From assembly GCA_001600615.1 (NCBI GenBank), contig BCKK01000006.1, positions 1,116,001 through 1,180,000 of the forward strand: a DNA stretch of 64,000 nt. The letters are read 5' to 3'. The notes under the pieces were generated by a model. It was given only the letters and a program-made list of their open reading frames with translations, was not told the DNA's origin and ran no database searches. This DNA comes from Dioszegia crocea. Its lineage: Eukaryota; Basidiomycota; Tremellomycetes; Tremellales; Bulleribasidiaceae. Below, in pieces: positions 43,466-55,444 of the stretch. Both the position numbers and the translations under genes were made by a program. How positions within the stretch are numbered: position 1 is the first letter of the stretch; each line of letters starts with the position of its first letter.

Positions 43466-44582
43466 GATTCTGGGAGTAGAGACAAATAGGAGAAGGGCGG
43501 ATGATACCCAGGTAATGGGTAGAGATAAAGACCAGTGCCTGATCCGCCAACTCTACTCACGTTCCTCTTGACGAAAACACACTTACAAGCTAGATCTGCT
43601 TTCCTTGCTGAAACCGGCACGACCTCTCTAGCGCCGTACGATAACGAAAGCTGAAACGCTGAATGACCGGACAACTCGGAGAATGGCAGTCACTACTGGA
43701 GCCAATACCGTTTGTGGGGCCTACGTTCTTCGGCTTCGGACGCAAAATGGCTAGGCGTAGCGCCTCGTAATGTCCGAGCAACTCCGAGCTGTCAGTCGGC
43801 CGCAAGATGAGACGAGTCGTAGGTGTTGAGTGGAGGTGATAGGGATCTCGACCAGACTCGACCGTTTTTGGGAATCCTCGTGAAAGTTCCGGCGGTCTGC
43901 TGTAAGTCGGGGTTCAGGCGATCAATCTGTCGATCGTAGTGTACGCGAAGGAGGTCCAAGTCCGAAGAGAGTGATCGAAGGAAAGAATGGTTAGTGGAGT
44001 GGTGGAAGAGATGGACGGAAACGGGAAGAATCGAAACGGCGCGAAGATGGCGGGTCCGGCAGTTGCCTAGCTTCCGTCGGAAACTATTGAATTCTCCGCA
44101 AGTCTCGATTGCGGCTGAGATGTTCCCGATACTTCGAGGAATCAGTGGAGCTGCAGGCTGCACAGTATAGACTGCCTGTATGAGCTACCCAAGTATGGCA
44201 GAGATGCATGCATAGGGGCGACTGGGAGCGATGCAAGGGGGGATGGCGAAAAAGAGTTTCAGGGCAAGAAAGCAAAGTGATCGACGCGCGCTAAGGAGAA
44301 TCGCCACTTTCGGCAAATCTATAAACCCGAGATCCGAGATCGCCAGGCACGAGCGCCCGCTGACATAACTTTGGGTCCCACAACTTCGGACAAGGCGGAG
44401 TTGAATGGGGTCCAGGTGGTGGTGGCTGATGGCTGGTGGCTGAGCAGGTGAACTATAGACAACACCTGGACAGGCTTGGACAGGCTAATGCAACATTCAA
44501 GATACATCCGTTCTGATTCAATGGCAAATACAACCATAACGCCCCTATACCAGCCTTCTCGAGCGCCATGCACTCAGCCTCC
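43466..44582. other. Long intergenic region between PDE and separase
   Basis: 1.1 kb, the longest gap in the window. It should carry the PDE promoter and the separase 3' end. Frames such as 43792-44163 (minus) are open but without motif or splice logic. A repeated CACCTGGACAGGCTTGGACAGGCTAATG-type stretch near 44463-44490 contains two copies of TGGACAGGCT. Confidence 0.5.
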
Positions 44583-47500
44583 TCAAAACATCCATACCGG
44601 CAAGCCATAAACGACAGGCGCCGCACCAGTAAGGAACTTCAGCCGACAATCATCCCTGCTAGCATTCAAAGCCTGTACCGTCGACATTTGGCTCAATGGC
44701 AACAATGCCCCTTCGGTCGATATCGTTGTCTGGCCTCGACCGTGCCCGTTTTCGTTGACATCGCCGTTGAGCTTGGCTTTACCGTTCGGTCGAGGTGTTT
44801 TAGCAGGTACGAGCGAGCGAGCGATGTGTGATGGGTCCAGTGCGAGCTTTTTGTGCACTTCAGCTGATAGTCGGTCGATATCCCGGTCCGTCACGTCCCA
44901 GAGGTTGGCGATGAGGCTTGGGCTGTATAATCAGCACCCACCCATGATTGGGTATCGAGAACAAGACTTACCATCCACCCATCATGTAATGCAAAGCTGT
45001 TCCCGCCCTGTCCAGATCCCCCTGATCCTTCAAAAGTCCAGATGAACAACCCCACAAGAACGTCGTAGCACAATTGGGCAGGTTCTTGATCCGTTTCGAG
45101 CGGATGTACTGCTCGGCACCTCCATGTCCAAAGTATCTGACCCATCAGCTGACATCCCTCTCCACACCAACATCACTCACAGTACAAGATCATGGTCTCT
45201 CAACGCATTACTCAATTCCAAATCAGTCGGAGGCCGCCCTACAATCCCCTTCCATCCAGCCCGGGCTTGCATCTGATTAAGCCAGGGCTCAAATTGTGTC
45301 TGAGTTCGCGCCAAATCGCCCGAGGGGTTTAGGAGGTAGAACACCTTCCTAGCATTGACAGATAACAGTCCACCCTTCTCTGGAGAAGTGACGCGGGCGA
45401 GTTCGAGGTGATCCAAAAGGAAAGGGAGGGATGGGATACGGCTAACGGGTTTGCCCCGGAGAACAGGTATAGACTCCCATGGGAAATCCTGAACATTCTT
45501 ATCGAGGACTAGAAGGAGGTGTTCGGGCGGGGTCGAGGGGTGGGATGGATGGGAATTTGTTATATCGTGAAGGGCTTGTTTGACATCTACCCCAATCTAC
45601 ATTATCAGCTCACTCAACCTTCATGCTGTAGACTCAAAAACTGACCTGATCAATGTCTAATTCCGCGATAGCTACGGGAATCCCATGAAACCCGTAGAAA
45701 TCCAAAACGAAGTAAACCAAATCTTCAACTTCCTCCTCGTTTGTCGTCCCATCCAGCGTCGCAAAGCAAGCCAATACAGCATCATCCAGACGGACAGTTT
45801 TGACCCGGCGCATATCCGTACCTATCCCTGCTAAAGCCTCATTGAAGATCTTCTCCATCCTCCCACGGAGCATTTGGATCTTCTTGGGCGTAACGGATGA
45901 TTGAGGCTTCAAGATCGACTAGACAATTTAGCTCCGTATCCCCATCGCAAGCAGTCGACCTACCTTGAATACACCAAGCCAATTCTCTTCCATCCCACTG
46001 ACCAATTCTCCCAATCTCGTATCCAAGGCATGTCTAGCTTCCCACCATTCCTGCCTCATCGACGAGGTATTTATATTCTTGGCCACCCTAGCTTGATTAT
46101 CGCTCGTTTGGACAATATCTCGTAATTCGTCAAGGGCAAGTTGGAACGGTAAGGGATTATCCTCGCCCTCACGTTTTCCCTGTCGATCAAGTGGGAGGCA
46201 AAGCACGAGTGGATGATGATCTTTCTGATGTCGAGTGAGGAACATTGTCGAGTGATCAGGAGCGACGGATATGCTGACTATTGCCCAATTTGCAGGTAAG
46301 GGGGAGAGGTCGATAGGTGATGAACATGTCAAAGAGGGGGATTGGAGCCGGTTCGAGATGGATGACCAGGTTTCACGTAGGGTTTGTTCTTGATCATCGT
46401 CCATATCTGTATCCGCCGATGGGGTGAGGGGTTTGTTGCCGAACGAGGGCCAAACCACATCGTCTTGTGGCCCATCGACATACTTGGCCGCGATAACATC
46501 CACCATTTCCCTCCGCATAGTAATCGAAGACATCGACGCTGAAACATAAGCCTCTCACACGTCAGTTCGAAATGACACCTACCGAGTAGATCAGCCGCAG
46601 CAACGGCAAGACCATCCCCACCCTCGCCCAAACTAGTCTGGAACGCATGAAGGAGAGCCAGGCTCATCCCGGCCTGTCGGACATCCTCTAATCGTCCATC
46701 GTGCTCCATCAATTCCAGGGCGGATTGGAATGCCGCAGCAGAGCGAGCAAGGAGGGTGTTCACTGTGCGGCGGGTCGAGTGGCGGTCTTGAGATCGGCGG
46801 GTGAGGGTGGACATGGGCATGGCGATTGCTAAAGGGTAAGTTGGACGCTTGCACGATAAGAACTCAGATGTAACTCACTAGAATCTGTGAGACTACTCAT
46901 GAACAGATCCGTCTTGAACACCTTGAGAACCTCCAACAGCGCCAATCTCCCATTGAGATACATCTCCTCCGCCTGACAAGTCAGCTGATGTTGCCGTATT
47001 CGTGACACTCTTAGCTCACCTTCTCAGAACTCGTCCCGAGGGCTTGAATCTGCCTGACCAATTCCCCTCTTTCGACCTCGTCCATTCCCTGATTTCTCCC
47101 CAACCACAACCTCTGCCTCAACACATGTGCCAGCGTAGAAGGCAATAACCTATCTTTAGGCCCAAACTTATGCGGCGAAGCTTTGACGACTGCAGGACGT
47201 TCAGGTCTGGAAATATCAGCTGATCGTTCCCGCCACCCGGTATTTCTTAACTAACGTAGGCAATAACGCTTCCTTCTTCCCAAACCCTTCTTCCAACCCC
47301 TCAATATCCTCTCCACCCCTTTTGAAAAGTAAAAGAGCCTCTGACCCCGATTCTTGCTTTTCCAACAAATCACCGTGAATTATTCGACTTTCAACTGCGT
47401 CAGGCCCATCAGACTAAACGCTGGTCAGCTTTTATCTCTCTTCATCACTAATCGAAGCAAGAGAGGAAGCTCACATTGTTGAAAATAGCACTGGCAACTT

Positions 47501-50500
47501 CCATCCGGCCAGACGAGACTTCATATTTCCTCAATCTCCCCTCGAGCTCCGCCAACCGAGCTTCAGACCGCGCAACGACCAGTGGAGACTTGATCAAGAT
47601 TGCGATTTCTTTAGCCTGATTTAGGAAATAAACCACATCGGACGCTTTACCAAGCAGCGAGTATGCCGATGCCAACTCGAATACCGATCCAAGGAACGCC
47701 TAAGCCATCAGCTCAAGACACCTATGACTATGTCGGGTACAAACGAGCTCACCTCTGTAGCATGCCATTGAACACCCGATAACAACTTATTATCCAATAA
47801 TCCAATCGCAGGGTATTGAGCCACTTGAGAGTCCTTGGAGGGTTGATTCGCACCCTTGTCGATGGTTTTTGCAGATGGCGCACCGAACGGATCATCCTCC
47901 ACCACCTTCCCAACTTTGCCATTCGTCGTCGGGGCCAAATCTGGACTTAGGCCAGCGATGAATTCCATATATCTGGTATACAGTCTGTAGCTCGCTGCCA
48001 GATGTGGCATTACCAATGTGGATTTACCCTGTCCTTGTCAGCTTGACTGATTCGCAAGAATGTTCATAACTGACCTCAGCAACGAGTATGGCCGCGTACG
48101 CAACTCGGGCCAACGCCGCCCGCTCATACTTCCCCGCTCGGTCGATAATCTGCGCACTTGCTCTCAAGCCAAGGTTTGACGGCTGTAAGCCCTGGTGTAG
48201 AGCATAGGCATCTTGATACTCTTTCCGACTAGCGTGTTAGCTTTTTCAACGATTCAAAGATCGCTTTGAGTCAACTAACGCCTCATCAACTTTACCCATC
48301 TGAGCCAAAACTGCCGCCCATCTCAACCCCCACTCTGCCCTCCGCTCATCCTCTACGGAACCCACACATCGCTTCGCCTGCGCAAAGACCGCGGTTGCCC
48401 TCCCCCACTTACCCAACCGGGCATATTCCGTCCCCAACCTCGAAGAGAGCGTGACGTACTCCCCAGCTAAGGGTTCATGGGACCGCATGAGGGCTCTGGC
48501 AAGTTTGAGCCCCTCGATCTTTTGAAGAGGGAGAGCGAGGACGCCCAGGAGGGCAATAAGTGATGAGAGGAGAGAGATGAGACGAGGTAAATCGACAAAT
48601 AGGGGTAGGGCCGGATTGGGGGTTATGGCGATACTTGTTGTATTGGCCGTATGGATTTCTGATACTTTTCGACTGTCAATCACGGACCGTTTAGGCGTTT
48701 TAGTTTCGGATACAGTACGTGTTTTAGACCCAGCGGTAGTGGAGCGGGGAGCGGGAGTGGTTGTAGCTCGACCAAGGGGTACTTTGGTCCTTGTTGATCT
48801 AGGTTGAGGGATGGGGGCTGTCGGAGTGGGGGGAGCTTTAACGGTAGGTGATGGAGGAAGGATAATACGGCGTAATTCGTCCATTGCCCTAGCAGCCAGG
48901 GCCGATATGGTCGATGTGGAATTATCCGCTGGGGAGCTGTCGAGACGATGGGCAAAGAGGGTGCGGAGAACGAGGGCGATGGCTTTGTATTCCGACAGGC
49001 TGGACTGAAGATTTACGTCTAGCCCAAACGACTGTCATATCAGCTTGAGTCCGTCCGCCGTAAGACATGAAGGTGGCAACTCACCTGTATTTGCCCCAGA
49101 TTGTCAACCTCATCAAGTAGCCTAGGCGCCTCTTCGGCCTTTAACCCAGTCTGCAGCATGACCCCCAACAACCTACAGATAAATCTATCCATCAGCACTC
49201 TCCGTCATTGCTGAAAAGTAAATCACTCACCTCATCCGCCTGATCGGAGCCTCACTCGCCTGGAATCCCGACTCGCCCAATGCACCCTCCGCAACTCTCA
49301 TCGCCGCCTGTGCAATATCAGGCACATGCAAACCCCTCTCCAAAACCTCAAACCACCTTTCCCACAATAACGCCCTAACCAACATTCCCTCGGTGCCGGA
49401 AAGACGCACAGTCATACCCATCAAAAGATCAATAGCCGCGACCGCAATTGATGGATTCAAAAAGATCGGAGCGGCCAATCGACGGATGAGACCATCAAGA
49501 TGAGGTAGGGATTCCCATGCGGCCTTGTACTGCGTCGTAGCGGATAATGCTAGCAGCTTTTCAAGTGCGATAGGCGAAACGGCTGATATGGCTGAAATGT
49601 TCGCTTCTAGCATACCCTACCATCTCAGCTTGGTGAATCAATCGTTTGAGTTTGAAGGGACATACCGCCTGATCCTGTATTTTACCGGCAATAACCCCCA
49701 ATGTCTCCCATCTAGCACACAGGCATTCGAGCGCTGACTCAATCTTACATTCCCGCCGATCTTCCAAACTCATCTGGTCCATCTTTACATACTCGCTCAG
49801 ATCCCTAACCCGATCTACCGAATATTGGGCATAAGGTAGGGCATCCGCCGGTTTGCCAGCTCGATGGACTAGGTTATATGCGTATTGATGTGCTGATTGG
49901 GAAGAACATCGGACCCACTCGACATATCTGGCAATGGGTACAAAGGGCCGACAGAGGATGGTGAGACGGTGGATTCGGTCAAGATAGACGAAAGGGATGC
50001 GGGAGGGGATGGAGGGGTCCAGAGTGGAAGTGGTGAAGACTTTAAGGAGTGATCCGATCGGTCCTGAAGAGAGGCGTGTAAGACTTGCTGAGACTGCCGA
50101 GAAATCCTGGTCGGTGTTAGCTTGCTATATACGCGGAGCCACAACTGAGGGACGATCCGGAATACTTACAATAGGAGACGACTGGACGAAATCTTCCACT
50201 AGATCCACTTCGCCAATTGACCAAACATGTATCGCCGCTGTCAGACCGTCGACCGCCTCCTCGCCCTTCCCTATACCCGCAGACTTGGGCAAGATCTTGT
50301 CACACGCCCTGCGGACAACCTCAAACCTCCTTCCGGCCTTCTCGAATGCCGCTCGACCCGATTCCGAGTCTGTGAGGCTTACAAGCGCATCACTGAGGGC
50401 GAAGAAGGGGAAGTTTGTTAGGGCAGATTGGGCAGATGCTGCGCAAATGTCATCTTGGGGTGACTCTATATTGTCAGCTCAGCTCGTATGACTTCGGCAG

Positions 50501-52511
50501 GTACTCAGCAGCTCACCAACGACTTTATCCAGCATGACGGCCAACGAAGTCAATTCGCCACAGTATCGCAGTACAGCCTCCTCTGCGTCGCTTATCCTTT
50601 GCACGGCCCTTCGACTTGATCCCGCCCGAGATGGGACTGGTCTCATAAGCTCAGAAGGTGGCGTACTAGATCGAGGTGTCGATGGGCCCGGTTCATCCCC
50701 TTCAATTTGTGTCGGGACGATACTCGTAGACCCAGTCATTCGGGACAAGGCCTCGTCAATGACACCTGAATCGCCCAGCTGGACCATCAGCAACTTCCCC
50801 TCGACATTGGGTTCAAGACGTACTTTTCGTCCAATGCTAATCCACAGATCCATCAACTCCATATATGCCTTCCCAGTGCTCCAAACCTTCTTGTCCTCTT
50901 TACGCGTCCGCACCATCCCTTCTATCCAAGGGATCACATCCTTCAGGATTGCAGCTGCGGACTGAACCACCTGTACATCCCCATTCGCCTCCTTGAGTCG
51001 AAGGTAGAGTTTCTCGTGGATGCTTGCCCATAATTCGCTTGGAGTCCCGATTCGCGCATCTTTCGACGGTATAGATGAACTAGCAAGAGCTTTGGAAAGG
51101 ATTGTGAGACGGGCGGCCACGGGCCAATCAGGTGATGAGGTCGAGATAGTGGAGCAAAGGCGCGCGAAGAGGTTCAAGAGGGGGACGACGATCGTATGAG
51201 GGAGGGCCGTAGCGAGGGATAAAGGGTCCAAGTTTGGCGAGGTTGTGGGTGGAGGAGGCGGTACGACGAATATTGAGCATCGCTAGATTATTTGTCAGCT
51301 TGCAAGTAGTCTACGCACCAACAAGGGAACTTACAATCTTGTATTTCGCCCGCAGAGCTGATATACAGATCCAGGCGCTTATAGTCGCTTGGAAAAGTAT
51401 AGACCGGACTGGTTCTTCAGCCCCACTGGGATTTGTCGGGCGGGGTATGAAGAGTAGGTTACGCCATTCTTCCGGTAGGATATCGGTCGGCTCATTGGGA
51501 GGCAGTCGGGGTTCCGGGGAATCATGGGCGTAAAGGCGCAATATGGGATCCCGAGCTTCAGCCAAGATCTCCAGTCCCGTCTCATACTATCAAGTCAGTT
51601 TGATATCGGACTATCGGCACATAGGCACCTGATTCGCCTAGAAAACTCACCATAGTCATGCCCAAACATCGCTGAACAAGCCCAAGAGACATATTCTCCA
51701 CTGCCACACTCATATTGCTCACTTTCCCAGTAAGGTCTATCTCCCTCATGGCCCCTATGGCAAACCTTCCATCATGTACTAATCCCTCTATTCTCTCCGG
51801 TGTCCATCCTTCCCCACCCGCATCGGCCTCTATCGGTCGACCGGGCTTATACCCCGCCCGCGAGGCCAGGACCAGTGCGGCGGATGCAGCATTCGCAGCT
51901 GCCAAGGCCGCTTTGGCTCTTTGGCTTGGGGAGAGCGATGGGTCTGTTGACCATTCCGGAAGTGCACGATTTGGCGGTGGTGCCTTAGATTTGGGTCGAG
52001 TGGGAGATTTTGGCGCAAAGGATATAGGGGCCCGAGCTCGAGGGGCCGTACCGGGTAATCGGGATGGTCCAGCTTGAGCCTGTGTGGATTCGGAGGGCCT
52101 ACTACTCACCGCTGCTCTAGACCGCGGTGCAGTCGTAGCAGATGTGGAGGGTCTGGCAGCTTCTTTAGCGCCGCTAGGCCCGGCTCGAAGACTCGCAGAG
52201 GATGACACCTTAGTCACCGTCCGTGCGGCCCTAACAGGCGGAAGTGCAGATTTAGTCGATGTTTTTGTCGATGGTATGGGTGTGGAGCTAGAGCTTGCCG
52301 CAGTACGCCTAGATAAGGGAGGCGCTCTCGGTTGAGATATCTGCAAAACTCTGCTGAGCTCATCTGCGAGTTGACCATCGTCGGTGCTCGGTAACTCTTT
52401 GGGTTTCCGGGTCGATGTGGCTGGTGTTCGAGTGCGAGTTCGGGTTGATGTTGGAGGAGCAGTAGGAGCGGAGACTACCTCTACGCCGCCTCTGTCCCTC
52501 GTCGTCGGCAT
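44583..52511 (-). CDS. ESP1: Separase
   Basis: Twenty exons, complement(44583..44922, 44972..45136, 45181..45596, 45646..45918, 45964..46538, 46583..46828, 46879..46972, 47020..47206, 47256..47413, 47475..47699, 47753..48028, 48075..48228, 48280..49031, 49085..49172, 49231..49616, 49666..50106, 50170..50465, 50517..51282, 51335..51586, 51651..52511), give 2316 aa. Separase is the clan CD cysteine protease that cleaves cohesin at anaphase. The C-terminal protease domain shows PWESIPVLRGKPVSRIPSLP, then DHDLVLYFGHGGAEQY with catalytic H2153, then TTFLWGCSSG with nucleophile C2179, then GCPSLIANLWDVTDRDIDRL. The N-terminal about 1900 residues are helical with TPR-like character; the first 290 are Ser/Thr/Pro/Arg-rich. 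All junctions keep one frame, and the size fits fungal separases (1600-2300 aa). It is divergent from RPB10. Confidence 0.96.
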
Positions 52512-52648
52512 AGTGTATTAGGTGTCTAGTGGAGAATGGACAGATACAACACCCAGCTACAGGTGGACGACAAAGAAGCAAGTCGCGTCGACTTGAAATT
52601 GATACGCTGACCTGTTTATCCCAGCCAAGGAAAGCCACGTCATTGGTT

Positions 52649-52654
52649 CACGTG
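52649..52654. promoter_or_regulatory. CACGTG E-box with neighbouring CCAAT box in the separase/RPB10 promoter
   Basis: CACGTG lies in the 214-bp divergent region between separase and RPB10. Immediately left, ATTGG (52642-52646) is a CCAAT box on the minus strand. These are candidate Cbf1-type and Hap-type sites for either gene. Confidence 0.35.
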
Positions 52655-52725
52655 ACGAGTTGGATTTTACCCCCGAACACGCTGAATTCGCTATACATCA
52701 TCAACAAAGTCAGGTATACAACAAG

Positions 52726-53339
52726 ATGGTCAGTAGATTCACTCGGGATAGGACGAGGAGGGGGTTGATGGGCTCGGCGTGAAGGGAAATGCTGACAATT
52801 TCAAAAGATCATCCCCGTTCGCTGCTTCTCTTGTGGCAAAGTCATTGGGAACCTTTGGGAAGCATGGCTTGAGCTATTAGCTGCTGGTGTTGATGAGGGG
52901 TGAGTAGACGTTTAGCTGGGTTATGAAACTGCTGTGTGATGGTGGCTGATGGAGCGTAGAGATGCGCTTGACACTCTTCAATTGTAAGCTACAACGCAGG
53001 GACAGTCCGTAAAAGTCATGTCTCGGAGCTCATGACTAATCTTGTACAGAAAACGATACTGCTGTCGAAGGATGATCCTGACACATGGTAAGCTACGCTG
53101 GCCTGAGTGTATCCTAAGCCATGACAGCAAAGCTGACACCCACAGTCGACCTGATAGAAAAGCTCCTCATGTACAACCGTACGTCCCATCTACCCACTCC
53201 GCCCCCTTCTCTCGAGGACCCTGCTGACCCCCAGCCCACGAACGTACAGCCCAAGCGCACTAGACTTCCCCATCACCTCTCGCCTCATTCCGGTTCCCAA
53301 GCTCCACGTTCCAATATTGTACTATGTATGCATACCTAA
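52726..53339 (+). CDS. RPB10: RNA polymerase subunit ABC10-beta (common to Pol I, II, III)
   Basis: Five exons, join(52726..52728, 52808..52899, 52960..52983, 53050..53087, 53146..53339). The first coding exon is the ATG alone. The product is a small zinc protein of all nuclear RNA polymerases. The whole family core is present: [20 protein letters not shown] with the zinc Cxx[21 protein letters not shown] with the CC pair, and [16 protein letters not shown]. Exons of 92, 24 and 38 nt are all needed to rebuild it. The usual protein is about 70 residues. Here the frame runs on to about 116 residues ([14 protein letters not shown] ...) before TAA at 53337. A possible in-frame intron from a GTACGT at 53180 to the AG at 53235 would shorten this tail. 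The stop overlaps the stop of the convergent RPN14-like gene. Confidence 0.93.
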
Positions 53340-54997
53340 TATCGCCTAATTCCACCTTCACCCCCTGCGGCCCAAACACCACCATCAGGTCCTACAGCCC
53401 AGCCCTCCACTCCAACCGCTTCCCACCCTGCCAACTCCTCCTTCACACCCACACTAAATTTCCCATCTCCTAGCTCTACACTTAGACGACAAGGTAATCC
53501 AGCCGCTGTGCCCACTAACAGATCCTCGCCTGCCCAGGCTAACGAATACACTGAAGCTTCATTCCGCCTGACCATGATTTCCCTCTTGACCTCCAGCTCC
53601 CTCTTCCCATCCACACTCTGGCCCAGATTGACTTTGCGCAGGTGCACAATCCCACTCGTATACCCCACTCCCACAATCCCTCTTTTCCTATCCCACACCG
53701 CACAGTTCAGCCCGCCGACATCTTTTGGCCCCTCAATCCTCCCTACCGCTTCACCTCCACTCAGCTCAAACATCTCAATATCCCCATCTGCCCTGAAGGC
53801 CAAAATCACCTGCTCCTCGTCGTCCAGCAATACCTCTTCCACCGCAATCCGACCCTCTGTCGTCCACTTCCGCACTTCCCGTCCTTCGCCCACATTCCAT
53901 AACCGCACACTCGCATCTTTCGAACCTGACAACACCTGTTTGCCAATCCCGACGATGGCCGTGCACGTCACGGCGCGCGTGTGTCCTTTAAGGGTACGGG
54001 GGTTTGAGCCGTTTAAGCCCCAAATGCGGATGGAGAGGTCGGAAGAGGTAGATAGAATCACCTGAAATAAGCATCTGAATCTATAGAAGCCAGTCCAGTA
54101 TGGCAAGACGTACCTCTCCAGAAGGGAAGAATTTGACATCTAGAACATCTCCCACATGCCCCTTGAACTCCTTGGCCTCTTCCCCATTATGCATCCCAGC
54201 CGGGACAACGCATAGGTATCCATCAGGACCGCCAACGGCCAGTAGACCCTTTTGCGGAGAGTAGGCTAGAGAGTTGATATGTAATGGTGGCTACAAAGTC
54301 AGCAGATCTTCCACAGCTCTCCGAAGAGATTCAGAGTGTGGACAGAACGTACAGTCGTGGACTTCACACGGGTGTAGGGAGGATTTATAATTTGCCGTGG
54401 GAATCGGACGGTAGTGAAGGGGATATCGAACGCAGGGAAAGATACTCGGAAGTTTGTCTACGAATCAGCCACGACTCTTTTAAGTATCCTGTGCAAGGGC
54501 TACGCCAGAGAACCGGCAGACTTACTCTGGAATCATGCTCCACCTTCACTCCACCTCTCGGACTGACCCTCACGTTCTCTTCGCCCTCCACAGCTTCTAG
54601 GCTGATTTTTCCGTGTGCGGACGACGATCCGACTTTATACTATTGGTACGTTAGTACATCGCTCACCAGGGAAGCAGGCAGAGAGCAGCATATAAGGTAG
54701 TGCCGTAGGTAGGTATCATTGGGTTTTATGAATTACAGCGGAGTAGATATGTTTTGAGTATTCACTCACCCCCGACACCCAGATATCTTCAGTGGTCACC
54801 ACATTCTGCACAATCTCATCATAAACAGTCAACGCATCGTGCTATAGATATCAGCATCCCACTCTACTGAACCGGGCCGACAACATCCTCCATGCCTGTC
54901 CAGAAATTCGATGGGTCAATTTCGGGAGAAGCTGACGTACCTGTATATCGATATATGGCAGAGATTTCACAGTCTGCTTCTTGGGAGTATCAGCCAT
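53336..54997 (-). CDS. RPN14: WD40 proteasome assembly chaperone (Rpn14/PAAF1 family)
   Basis: Six exons, complement(53336..54061, 54114..54290, 54353..54457, 54526..54639, 54770..54841, 54941..54997), give 416 aa. Rpn14/PAAF1 binds Rpt subunits and escorts assembly of the 19S regulatory particle. The N-terminal half (MADTPKKQTVKSLPYIDIQ; EDIWVSGYKVGSSS) is the family's non-WD region. The WD blades follow: LHINSLAYSPQKGLLAVGGP, FKGHVGDVLDVKFFPSGE, VILSTSSDLSIRIWGLNG, then LKGHTRAVTCTAIVGIGKQV and LSGSKDASVRLWNVGEG, which is the best match to PAAF1. Later blades are degenerate (VWDRKRGIVGVGYTSGIVHL; SLAWAGEDLLVGTAAG). The upstream exons at 54.5-55.0 kb are shorter and less conserved, so the exact N-terminal splicing is the weaker part. 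Confidence 0.85.
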
Positions 54998-55444
54998 TGT
55001 TATCCTGTGCGGTGGCCTCCAGGCGAAATAGCGGTTTAGGCGAGATGTATAGGAAGCTTGGACAAAGGACGCGCGTTGGCCGTGGGTGGTGGATCACCTC
55101 CACCTCCACTCAAGTTCCGGGTGAGACTTTCAGCTTCTTTGGCCAGTCCATGAGCCTCCCAGGCATATGCAACTGTTTCTCTGGACGATCAAAACGAGGC
55201 AACAGGTCCTCAGTCAACCAAAGCCTCGCCAAGGTGCATAGAACATCAATCATGATATATCATTACCGAAAACAAAGATCGTCCGCTCTATCAATCACCT
55301 CGCTCCTGCACTTCCCCTCCACTCAAAACAAATCCGCCCCTTTCCATTTCCCATATCCGCCCAGCCCGATCCCGCTCGTCGTGTATATCCCCCACCCGCA
55401 TCCTTTCCGGCCCACTCATCAGATCCCAAATCCCATATCGCTCA
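54998..55444. other. Intergenic between RPN14-like gene and F-BAR gene
   Basis: 447 bp. It carries the RPN14 promoter and the 3' UTR of the F-BAR gene. An open minus-strand frame (55291-55506) overlaps the F-BAR terminal exon but is in another phase. Confidence 0.5.

Noticed and set aside
43792..44163. Minus-strand 123-codon frame upstream of the PDE gene
   Set aside because: No motif, no consistent splice link to the PDE start, and composition typical of non-coding DNA.
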